The position numbers and the translations under genes were made by a program. 64,000 bases of DNA from Phoronis australis (Eukaryota > Phoronida > Phoronidae): assembly GCA_002633005.1 (NCBI GenBank), contig NMRA01000292.1:395328-459327 (forward strand), given 5' to 3'. This document shows, piece by piece, positions 23,601-35,600 of this stretch (the first letter of the stretch is position 1; the number at the start of each line of letters is the position of its first letter). The notes beneath the pieces are model-generated. The model saw only the letters and a program-made list of their open reading frames with translations, ran no database searches and was not told where the DNA came from.

Positions 23601-26600
23601 TGAAATTAATCAACAATTCATAGAAAACTATCCAGAATTTATTCAGGATAAAATACAGTTCCCTTTTAAGTGCTGCTCTCGCCCACCTTTCTACGTTTAT
23701 CGTTAGAAAGAGTTATAAAGATGTATCATTTAACGAAAGACAACAATTCTCAGCTACTTACTTTAGCATCGCTGTCGTCCCATCCGTCATCACATATTTC
23801 TTTTGACCAATGAAGGGGATTGCCTGGTAACCAATAGTTAACACGGCCATAATTGAACCCGCTCCTCAAGAAAACAGCTGCAACAAAACGCTTGTTATAA
23901 CATTAGAATATAACAGAGTCTTGTTATATCAAGAGTAATGTTTCTGGTCTGAGCTACAGGAACCAAATATCCTGGTTTCTAAGTTAAAACGGTCGTATCT
24001 TGAATTTTTATAGACAGACAATTTACCAATGCGGTGGCGGTTCATGTAGGTGGTTACTCACCATTCAATTTGAAAACAAATATGGTCGTTCTTAAAAAAA
24101 TTGCTGTGCCGCACTCATACACTGTAGTAAAGGGCCTACCGCCATCTTAAAGGAGAAGCAACCTTTTTCACATCTTTTTAGTAAAAATACGGTTCATTGA
24201 TTATCCCAAAATATGTTTCAGTTAACTACTGCTTCCCGTAATTTTATTAATTAGTCGTATCCTACTCCGGACGTGATGTTTAAGGGGTTAAAAATTTCCT
24301 GCCATTTTGTTTCTGCGTTCGAGTTCACTGTGAGGATCTTTTCTACAGTTGCTTTCGTCCTGGTTTCCTAACTTTGTCGTCCCCACTTCCCATCTACGAG
24401 TATTCTACGACAAGCTAGGTTGTTAGAGATCTCAATTACGTTGGATTTAGGGATTGTTTAGTTTGTAGTAGCCTAATAATGGCTAGAGTCAGCGACCCAT
24501 ATCACAGGCACAGTGACGTAGTGACGAGGAAGTTTTTTCGCGAACAGTCAGTGGGTGGATATATGTTTGAGCCCAAGTTTAGTGAGGCAGAATACGCACA
24601 GACAGCTGTTGAGGGGTATGAGGCAGAGGCCGAGGACAGACGTGGTGGGACGTCTTGGTCCAAATGCACGGTGCGCACTGTTATGCCAACCTCAATGGAA
24701 TGCCAATGCTCTTCCCACTGGATCGTGACTTGAGCCTCCAAACCGCTTACATCCCGTCGTGTGACTCCCTCGCCACACATCTGGCACCTTCTAAATAGCT
24801 CCAATAATGTAGTCATATGCAAAATAAACTTATCAAAGTTTGGCTCACCAGCCTTTTCACTGGACGACGAACTGTCCTCCTCACTGGGTGTCGAACTGGG
24901 CCTGAATTCACTCCCGCTACTCGACGTACCTGCAGGGATGCTTACAGGCTCCGGGATTCAGACAACACCACCACGGGGCGAATCACTGCTAGTTCCCGGC
25001 ATTGCATGCTCTGTGGTATGTTTGGAGGTACAGTTGACATTATATAAAGGGGCCCCCATCAATGTAGAGGCCACAACTTGGTTCGAAAATGCACTCCTCG
25101 GGTGTGGCGACGGGGCACTGCCGGATATCAACAATGTTGTTTTGCACGAACCTTCATCGATCCAGCGTACACATTTCTTTTGTAATCCTGCGGCAAAAAA
25201 TGCTTGTCACACACTCGTTAATTTTCCGTTGCGTGGACTGTGTTCTTCACATGAACGATCTAAGTACGGCAAATAGCGATGTAATGTCATGTGTAAGTGT
25301 GCGTGATACAATAATGAGTAGATCCTGGTATGCAGCAACCGTGCGGACTGACTCGTAATCAAACGCAAACGACGAGTGGATTTATCACAAACGAGGTAAA
25401 ACAATGACTGACTCTACAGCTCGCATAGCCAGAACATATGAAGACAATACGGCAGGAAAATCTTAGCCTCCTAAACATCACTTACGGAGTAAGGCACGAC
25501 TAATTAATAATGTTAACTGAAAATGCGTCTGGGATAATCCACAAACCGTATTTTTACTAACATGACATGAAAAAGGTTGCCTTTTTCTTAAACAATGACT
25601 GAACGGACATGCACGACACTTAACTGTAGTCATCACGCATGTTTTCACGAAATGTCACCAAGCATTACAAGCAAAGCCATAACGCACTCACTGCGATCTT
25701 TGGTCTGTTGTCTCACTTACGCCACCCAGTGGATTTCGAGGTCTCCATTTACGTAGAGTTCAGAGAAACTGGAACCCACTTGACAGACATCAAAGATATA
25801 TCGCCGTGTAATTTCAAAACGGACTGCACAAACGCGTAAAAGAACCACAGCCACGGTCAAACGTGCAAGTCGAGCGATCGACTGTCGAGCCTGGCAATCC
25901 GCCAGCGATCACGAAAAGAAGTGTATCACGTCATATTTTCGTTCAACGCAGGTTTGCTGGTCTCGTGCATTAAATTCGGCGGGCATGAGGAAATGAAGTT
26001 CGTGAATACTTACAGTTTTCGTTCTTGATGCACATTATGTTCATGTCTCTCAAATGTTGTTCAGGGCAATGGTACCACCCTGTTCCCCACCCATAGTGTG
26101 GACAGTCGAAGACGCTATTTTCAGAACCCAAGCAATGTGCCTTGTGAAGCCATATAGGCTGGCTACTGTTACCTGAAACAGTGAAAAGTATCAAAGCCAT
26201 TACAGGACGTGGCAAAAACACCCAGGACATGAATATCAGTTTCCTTAAAACCATTTAGTTTGAGGCGACTGGCTTTGTCGACTGGGAGAATGAGTTCTTC
26301 ATTGGTCTCTAGAGGCATTTGGATAAGAAAAAAATCACTTACTAAGAGACGATTCAGTTAGATGAAGAAGTTTTGGCCTGGTCCGTCAGGCCTTTTTCGA
26401 TGAATGAGGGGTTTCCTGCCTTTCGCATAGTGAGTATGTTGGAATACAGGAGAGGTAAATGTAAGTCGCGATCCCAGTTCAAAAAGGGGCGCTCCATGCT
26501 GGTGTTAATGGATTCTTGTAACTTGCGAGCATACCAGTTATGTTCTTTGGTTAAGATCTTAGATGATTCAAGGGTTGTTGGGATCCTGGTCACACGTCAG

Positions 26601-29600
26601 CTGGTAAATGTTTTTCCATCGGGGTTTGGTCTTTGGGTCGGACTAATAATGATCGAAGGGTGTTGATGAATTTCATGTATGAAGAAATTTTGTGGGTTCT
26701 GCAAGTGTGTTGTAGGCACTCAGGCACTCCTTTTTATGTACGGGATAGCGACAGAGGGGCCATCTAGTTTTTCAGGAGGTTTACGCCTGGGGGGTTTGTG
26801 AACATCGAGTCCTTGTATCCATTAGCGCGCAAAGCATTTTCAACATGTTCAGCTTCGTCATAATCTTGGAAGCCAGTGATGTAACGTTCAGCTCTATCCA
26901 GGAGGGCACGTGTACCAGAATGTTAGTATTGGATGAGAACTGAAGGCATTGGTTCATGTGCGTCGGTTTCCTGTAGATCGTGACTTTGAGGGAAACATCA
27001 TCAACGACGTGTACACACAGATCCAAGAAAGGTAAGGTTCTGTTGCATTCCGGCTCCATGGTGAATTGAATACAGTTGTCAATGTTGTTAATGTAATCAG
27101 TAAAAGAGGAGATGTCATTCTCTGGGACCATAGCAAAAGTGTCGACCACATACCTAAGCCAGATGGATGGGACTCTGGGTGCAGAGGCCAAAGCAGTCTG
27201 TTCAATCTCCTCCATGTATATGTCGGCTACGATAGGAAACACAGGAGATCCCATGGTAGCTCTGTGGCATTGCTGGTAGAATTTGTTGCTGCATATGAAA
27301 TATGTAGTATTAAGGCAAAAACTCGATAGCTGGTAAATTTGCTCAACAGACAATTCAGTGCGTAGACTGATAGTGGGGTCATTGGATGGTCTCTTGCGTA
27401 CAATGGCGAGGGCCTTATGCACGGGGATACTAGTGAAGAGAGCATTGACATCATTTGAAATTAATTTGTATCCTACAGGAACAACCAGGTTCTCGACTCT
27501 GTCAACAAATTCGGAGCTGTTACGTACACTGTATATAGTGCTACCGTGGAGAGGCTTGAGGACACTAGGTAAATACTTCGTAGCGTTGTAAACAATGCTG
27601 TCACAGCAGGAGACAATCGGTCTCAGAGGTACGTTGTCTTTTAACATGTTGTCGGTGCCTATTTCCTGTCTGGGTGTCTGTGATTGAAAATTTCCCATTC
27701 GTAAAGTAAAGGAATTCTATGGCAAGGATGTCCACCTGATACTTGCGTTTGAATATATCAAACATCTTTTTGTTTAATACAATACGATTAAATAAACTTC
27801 CGATATACTTTCGTGTTCTCATAGCATGCCTCGTTTTGAAATTAAACCCATCAGGCTGTTGATTAAACCATGTACGTGTATGACACCAATTTTACTTCCT
27901 ATAAGCCAACATAGCGTGTATTACCTTAGATCTCGGTCCCGTTCCAAGACAACTGACTTAGCTAAGACAAATCTTAAATTTACGTCAATTTTAAAGTAAA
28001 TAAACTTCAGAATGTTTTAATTCCGTTTCAAGAAATTGATATTAAGTATGATTTAGGTTTTTGACATAAGTTGTGTCTAAAGTTTGACTAACTTACCGGA
28101 TGTGGAAACTTTAACATTTGGAAGTTAAGATAGATCTTAGACTCGAGTCAAAAATGAACTTAAGCCACTTTCTTGGAGCGGGCCCCTGGTCAGATATCTG
28201 TCCATGTCACCAGATGTGGTATTTTTAGACGTAAAAGGCATGGCATTATTCTGTACTACGTGGCATTACAAACAAAACCAAGTGTAATGTGTTTTGCAAC
28301 TACAATAACGTGCGATAGCAGTCAGACGTTTATTCGCTTGGTAGTCGCCATGTTTCTTTTTTAACTCCACAGCTAACCACTAGGTGGTGTCAGATGATTG
28401 ACTGTGGGTTTGTTTAAAAGGTAGCTATGCTTTGAGATTGTGCGTAGATGGAAAGTGAATGATCAAATCCAGTAATTAATTTATTATATGATAACCCCTA
28501 ATTAGACAAGTGAAACATATTGTTAATTAAGTAATCAACTACAAAGAGTAACTACGCTAGCGCCCTCTTTAAAGATTACTTTAATCAAACAACCAAAACG
28601 ATCAAATGTCTTATCTGCTATCCAAGCTAGGACTCTCCACTTGTTGGATGTATGTCCTGTTGGTGAATCTTCGAACTACACACACTGTATAGCGACAGTG
28701 TACTTGCTGGTCACCGTCTCTGGTGATGCAACACTTGCAGGCAATTTCTTCTACCCGCGATTCTTCTTGCTGGTCACAGTCTCTGGCTGATGACGCAACA
28801 CTTCAGGTAGTATCTTACTACCCACAATGCAAGTGACAAGCTCTTAGTTAACTTCCTGTTCGTTAACCCTTGCCCTTGCCAAGATCCTTTCTAGAATCTT
28901 CCACGAGATGGCTCTGTCGTACAACTGCTTCTGTACACTGTAGCAAGTCTTTATGCTTCAACTACTTTAGCGCATCTGATTATCTTGCTGATTTCAGCCC
29001 ATAATATAACATTCTACTTATTTAGTGATTGGCTAATAAAAACCACATGATCATATCCACTCGTATTATTGGCTGTTACAATTTGTTCTCAGAATATTCT
29101 AGAATCTCTAGAGTACTTTGACCCCAGAACCCAAAGTTGTAAACACCATCTAAAAATAGATTTTGACGTTAAAATACATGTCAACAAGTCTGACCCCATG
29201 ATTTAAAAGTACATATGCACAAATTTTGGGCAACTTAAAATGGATCTGTTCTTACTAATTACTTAATCAATATTTATTCTGACAAATAAGCCCTTCCTCA
29301 AGAAAATACATGTACTTCTTAAGATTTTCTAAACATGGGAGACTTAAATATTGATTAACACTTAGATCTATTACCCAATTTCCATGAATCTTCAATACTC
29401 TAACCTACTCAGGTAATCGGCACCAACATTTTCTGAGCTTCAACCTTAAATCAATAATTTTGCAAAAACAAGGCCCACCTCATGATGCGTCCATTAACTA
29501 ACTTACTTTTTTGAATGTAAGCCAGGGGTTGATGGTCAGTATGAATGATATATTCTTTACCATGCAAGTACTTCGCAAATTTTCTGATGGCAAATACAAT

Positions 29601-32600
29601 AGTCAAACATTCCCTCTCTGTGACAGAGTAATTCCGTTTCCGAGGTAACAACTTCTTACTAGCACATGCTACTGGGAACCTGCCATCATCATACTCCTGC
29701 AACAAAATACAGCCTATACCAGCATCTGACGCATCAGTCTGAACAACAAAAGGTTTACTGAAATCAGGTAATCTCAGTATGGGTGCTCTCGTCAGCAGGT
29801 CTCGAAGAGTGTCGAATGCATGCTGCTGAGCTTCTTCCCATTGCACGGTGTTAGGCTGTTTCTTCTTTGTGAGCTCAGTAAGCAGGATGGCGATTTCAGC
29901 AAAGTTTGGGATGAATTTCCTGTAGTATCCAGCCAACCCAAGAAAAGAGCGAACTTGTTTCTTCGTTCTGGGTCGTGGTGCATCACGGATGCGTCCTAAC
30001 TTTTCTTCATCCATAGCCAGGTGCCCTTCACCGACCATATGTCCAACGAAATCGACGGAACGAGATCCAACCGAACACTTGGTGGGTCGAATCGTTAGTC
30101 CAGCTTCTCGCACACGTTGGAAGGTGTCTCGCAAGGTGGCAAAGTGTTCAGTCCAGGTGTTATTATGGCACAGAATGTCATCCACATACATGTAATGTTC
30201 TGTATTATGTGCTCCTGCCAACATCTTCCTCATCATGCGGTTGAATGTCGCTGCTGAATTTACCAGACCAAATGGCATCTTTACGAACTTGTAGCAACCA
30301 CTTGGTACTACAAAAGAGGTCTTAGGATGTGATTCTTCGGCGACAATGACTTGCCAGTATCCTTTACTTAGATCAATCTTCGTAAAATACTGGTCTTTAC
30401 TGATCTTAGCCATGATGTCATCAGGATTGCCCATCGGTTCCGAGTCAAACTTGGTGATGGCGTTCAAACGACGAAAATCAATGCAGAATCGATTTGAACC
30501 GTCCTTCTTCTTCACTAAGACCACCGGAGAGTTGTAGGGTGCATCGGATGGTTCTATGATTCCATACTTTAACATGTTGTCAACTTCCTCCTGCACAACC
30601 GACCGTGTGGCATATGGCAGGGGATACGGCTCGACTCTCACCGGCTCTTCACTGATGGTCTCAATCTTGTGCTCAACCAGATGGGTCGTACCTGATTCTT
30701 CACTAAAGATGTCAGAGTTCTCTTCTAGCAGACTTATCACCTCCCTTTCTTGGCTAGTAGTGAGCTCGTCTGATATCTTGACATCTTTGTACGTTTCTTT
30801 TTGGTTTGTCGATCCCAGCTCTAGTAAATGTTCATCATCGACAATACCAACTTCATAGTCCATTTCAGGCTGCAGTACACCTATGGCTGCGATGTCAGAA
30901 TTCTGATCTGCATCATCATTACTTGCACCCCCACTTTGGTCACGAGACATGTAGAGTTTCAACAGGTTGGCATGGTATGTCTTGGTCTTTCCACCAACCC
31001 TTACTCGGTAGTCCATTTTGTTGAGTACCTCGGTCACTTCATAGGGACCCTTCCACTGCAGTAGCAGCTTGTTACTGTCGGTTGGTAACAATATTAAGAC
31101 TTGGTCTCCCACTTTGAAGCGACGATCTCGCGTCTTTTTGTCATAATGGTGCTTGTACGCTTCACTAGCATTCCGTAAGTTTTCCCGCACCAGTTCACAT
31201 GTCCCTTCCAGACGATGTCGCAAGTCAAGGACATACTCATAAGTATTCCGTACGTCTGGTGTTTCATTGCCTGTCCACAACTCTTTAAGCACCTGCATGG
31301 GCCCTTGCACGGTTCTACCATACAACAGTTCAAATGGCGAGAAACCTGTGCCCACTTGTGGTACCTCTCGGTAGGCGAACTGCTGGTAAGTACCGGTCCC
31401 AGTCTTGTGGACGCTCTTGGCACATTTTTAGCATACTCTTTAGTACACCGTTAATACGCTCACACAATCCATTGCATTTCGGATTGTACGGAGTGGTGAA
31501 CAGTTGTTTCATGGATATCAACCGTGCAACTTCTTTCAGTACTTCTGACGTAAACTGTGTCCCACAGTCACTAAGCACCTCTCGTGGAAAGACAATTCTA
31601 CAGAAGGTTTCAAACAATGCTTCTGCGACTCGCTCAGCTTCTATTCTGGGTAGAGGGACTGCCTCTGGGTATCTTGTGGCATATTCTACGATGGTGAGAA
31701 TGTACCGGTTGCCTCTGTCTGTGATCGGCGACACAGGATCAATCAAATCAACAGCGATACGCTGGAACGGTTCTTCCATAAGTGGCATCTCGCCCAATGG
31801 CACTTTAGAGATCCTGCCCTTAGGAGTTGTTCGCTGGCAGATGTCACATGATCTGCAGAAACGATTTATGTCACTGCCAACTCCTGGCCAATAAAAGCTA
31901 CTGGCTATTCTATCACTGGTCTTCTTCACACCAAGGTGCCCACCAACGATTGACTCGTGAGCTAGCGTCATAACCTGTTGTCGATATTTGACAGGGACAA
32001 CTATCTGACGCAATTCTTTGGTGTTATCAGCATACACTCGGTTCAGGAACCCCTTTTGCTTCTCATAACAGTATTGACCTCTACCACGTGGTCTTGCTGG
32101 TTTGTCTTTCTCAACAAGTTCCATGAGCTTACGTAGGGAAGGATCATGTTATTGCTCGTCCTTCAATTTGCTGACGTCGAGACTTTCCACTCCGGATAGA
32201 GTCACCGCCAAAGGCTTAATAGGTTTCTCTCTCTTCTTAGCCTGTTCTCTAGTAGTGACTGCGGACATGACGCTGCCTTGTGGCTGCCAATTGGGATCAG
32301 GATCCTTGCTGACGCCAACAGCATTCCCTATGATGAGGTCGTATATCGATGTTCGCATACACATCGCCTCGATTTCTCCAACGAAGTATGGAGTGTCTAC
32401 CTCAATCTTCGTTATAGGGAAGGATCGTGCTGTCCCATCTATTAACACACAGATGTGTTGTTTCCCCGTCAGTTGACTTTCTTTGACTAGGGACGTCTTC
32501 ACCGCTGCACTACTGCATCCGGTGTCACACATCATGCGTACTTTTGTTTCATTGACGTAACCGTCACAAACGGGCATGTTGTAGTCAGCAGGAGGCTCTC

Positions 32601-35600
32601 TGCGCTTGTCACAGGCCCCTCTCTCTACGGGTATTGATGTTCCTTCGACTAATTTCAGACAGCCATCAACTATGAGTTGTTCTATTGGACTACCCTTTGC
32701 TACCACATTACCGACTTCTTGGTGTCTTCTGTCTTGGCCCGTTCCTGATGCGAGGCAGACGACTGCTTACCTGCAACAAATCTTTTGGACTGGAAGCCTT
32801 TCATTCCACAGTCCCTTGCTAGATGACCTTTCCGATGACAATTAAAACACTCTTTGTCACCCTTGTTTCTGGTCATTGACGAACGAGGAGTCTCTGTCCT
32901 TCGTTCTTCTGTGTTGCTTGGCGGAGCCTGTCTTCTGGCTACCTGTCCCAAGTCTTTCTTTGCGAACCCTTTGCCCAACAATTCAGTACAGTGGGCGTCC
33001 ATGTACTGTTGAGCAATGGCCGACATCGAAGGTCTTCGGTTTCCGTTCCCTCAGGAATACGGACATCTCAGGATGGCATACTCCCAGAAACTGTTCTCGG
33101 ATCAGTAAGTCTCTGAGTCCATCATAAGTCGCCTCGACCTCCGCCAGTTGTGTTCATCGGTCAAAGAACCTTTTCAGTCTTGCCCCGAATTGGAACACGT
33201 TTTCACCCTTTTCAGGGTTGGACTCTCTAAACTTTCGTCGGAACCCATCTTCGGTCAATTCATACCTGTGCAGCAGCGCCACCTTAAGTTGGTCATAGTT
33301 GTTAATTTGGTCAGACGGCATGTTGTTGAACACCTGTAAGTCTTTACCTGTCAACAATGGACTCAAGTCCACAGCCCACTCCTATTTATCCCATTTCTGG
33401 CTTGTGGCGAATGTCTCAAATCGGGCTAGGAAGGCATCCATGTCGTCGACGCGCTCGTCGAACCTTGGCAGTTTGGGACGACTGGTACGTACAACACTGC
33501 TTGAATCACCACCACTAGGTGTCGCTTTGAGCTCAATTTGGAGTTGCACTGTCTTCTGCTTCTCAATTTCAATAGCTTGGGCCCGCTCTGCTTGTTTACG
33601 TGCAAGCTTTGCCTTTTCCAGTTCTTGTTTATGGGCACGCTCTGCCTGTTTTGTGCAAGCTCTACCTTTTCCAGTTCCCGTTTATGGGCGAGCTCTTCAC
33701 GCTCCAAGGCCTGCCGCAAGAGCTCCTCTGCGCAATTCCTTGACTCTTCACCGGTATAACCGAATTGTTTCGCTTGCGTAATATACTTTTCAAAATCCAT
33801 TTTAGAGGAAGGGTATTATTCCCAGAATGCACTTTATTAATTAATATTCAGTCGGTAATTACTGAATTCAAAACAATTCAACACAACCACGTAAACCTTT
33901 ATTTAAACTCTCCCGGACTGGCCCCCAATTGTCAGATGATTGACTGTGGGTTTGTTTAAAAGATAGCTATGCTTTGAGATTGTGCGTAGATGGAAAGTGA
34001 ATGATCAAATCCAGTAATTAATTTATTATATGATAACCCCTAATTAGACAAGTGAAACCTATTGTTAATTAAGTAATCAACTACAAAGAGTAACTACGCT
34101 AGCGCCCTCTTTAAAGATTACTTTAATCAAACAACCAAAACGATCAAATGTCTTATCTGCTATCCAAGCTAGGACTCTCCACTTGTTGGATGTCTGTCCT
34201 GTTGGTGAATCTTCGAACTACACACACTGTATAGCGACAGTTTACTTGCTGGTCACCGTCTCTGGTGATGCAACACTTGCAGGCAATTTCTTCTACCCGC
34301 GACTCTTCTTGCTGGTCACAGTCTCTGGCTGATGACGCAACACTTCAGGTAGTATCTTACCACCCACAATGCAAGTGACAAGCTCTTAGTTAACTTCCTG
34401 TTCGTTAACCCTTGCTCTTGCCAAGATCCCTTCTAGAATCTTCCACGAGATGGCTCTGTCGTACAATTGCTTCTGAACACTGTAGCAAGTCTTTACGCTT
34501 CAACTACTATAGCTCATCTAATTATCTTGTTGATTTCAGCCCATAATATAACATTCTACTTATTTAGTGATTGGCTAATAAAAACCAGGATTTAAAAGTA
34601 CATATGCACAAAATTTGGGCAACTTAAAATGGATCTACTCTTACTAATTACTTAATCAATATTTATTCTGACAGGTGGTCTAAACAAATGTCATAATATA
34701 ACATCTTCCCTCTCAAAGTTAAGCACAAGTGTACTAACCCAGTCGGTGGGGTCACTCACGGGCTCAATGACACCCAACTATACCATCTTTTCTAACTCAG
34801 CCTTCAGCTGGTGCTCTAGAGCAACCGGTGAAATGTCTGGGGTTACATCTGATTCCGACGGTCAGATGAACTTCACCGGGCAGAGTACCAAGACCATAAT
34901 CAAACACTATAAGGAAACTCTCAACGATAGTGTCAGGAGTGTGGACACTGTTAACCACTGTAATGTTATCTTTGTTAAATGCCAGTAGGTTCATCGTCTC
35001 GCTGCTGGGGCGTCCAAGGAAACAGGTTTAACCATTGTGGACAACAGCGAAGGACAAATTGTACTGCCTGTTATTCGCCGGATTTCTTACCAATGTGCGG
35101 GACTCACCCAATGGTTTTCTCTCCTTCCCGTCCCACATCTTGAGAATTTTCTTGTATGACTGAAGTGGTGTATCACGGACATATTTGACCTCTATAATGT
35201 TCACTGAACGTCCTGTGTCTAGGAGGAAAACCACCGGTAGGCTGTCAACGTCCATTCGCACATACGCGTGTGCTGAAACTTTGTTGATTTCAGTGACGTC
35301 GCTGACTTCATACTGAGATTCAATAATATTTGTACAAGTTCTTTAAATAATATCTTGAAATGGTCCCTGCCACCACAGTTCTCACACAACTGGCCATATG
35401 CTGGACATTTCCTCTTGTCAAACTCATGCTCGTCACCGCAAAATTTGCATTTGGCAATCTTCGGCTGGTTTCTTGCACGATGTTTCTGGTTGGTATATGT
35501 AGGTGGCTGTGGGAAGTCGTTTAGAATGCGACTTATATTTATGAAGGTTAAATCAGCAGTCAGCAAAAGCTTTCTTCGCACTGCATCACTACGATTACCA

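Larger units (their letters stand above)
24147..25591. mobile_element. Kolobok-like element T3 with long inverted ends
   Basis: TTAA at 24147-24150 and 25588-25591. The ends are inverted copies over about 180 bases: AGGAGAAGCAACCTTTTTCA at left, with the complement of AAGGCAACCTTTTTCATGTC at right, both followed inward by tagtaaaaatacgg and cagttaac. On the minus strand a THAP relic (25050-25400) leads into a Ser/Glu linker and a Cys-containing frame (24502-24900). A plus-strand frame at 24479-24733 resembles the P2X7 intracellular domain. It lies in the SRCR-A intron 23878-26013. Confidence 0.65.
28388..34673 (-). mobile_element. Inner Ty3/gypsy element with Gmr1-type domain order
   Basis: LTRs at 28388-29284 (897 bp) and 33930-34673 (744 bp) begin TGTCAG and end CTGACA. 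The duplication GGTGG (28383-28387, 34674-34678) marks insertion into the left LTR of the outer element. On the minus strand the order is gag (33800 to 32700), protease (32706-32149), integrase (32124 to about 30950), then reverse transcriptase and RNase H (to 29451). Integrase before reverse transcriptase is the reverse of ordinary gypsy elements and is the hallmark of the Gmr1-like clade. A possible primer site TGGGGGCCAGTCCGGGA lies at 33911-33927, 2 bases from the LTR. Breaks: stops and frameshifts in gag and one frameshift in integrase. Confidence 0.9.

Noticed and set aside
31334-31894. Plus-strand 186-codon frame
   Set aside because: Antisense shadow of integrase.
33299-33781. Plus-strand 160-codon frame
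   Set aside because: Antisense shadow of the gag coiled-coil region of the inner gypsy element; no family features of its own.
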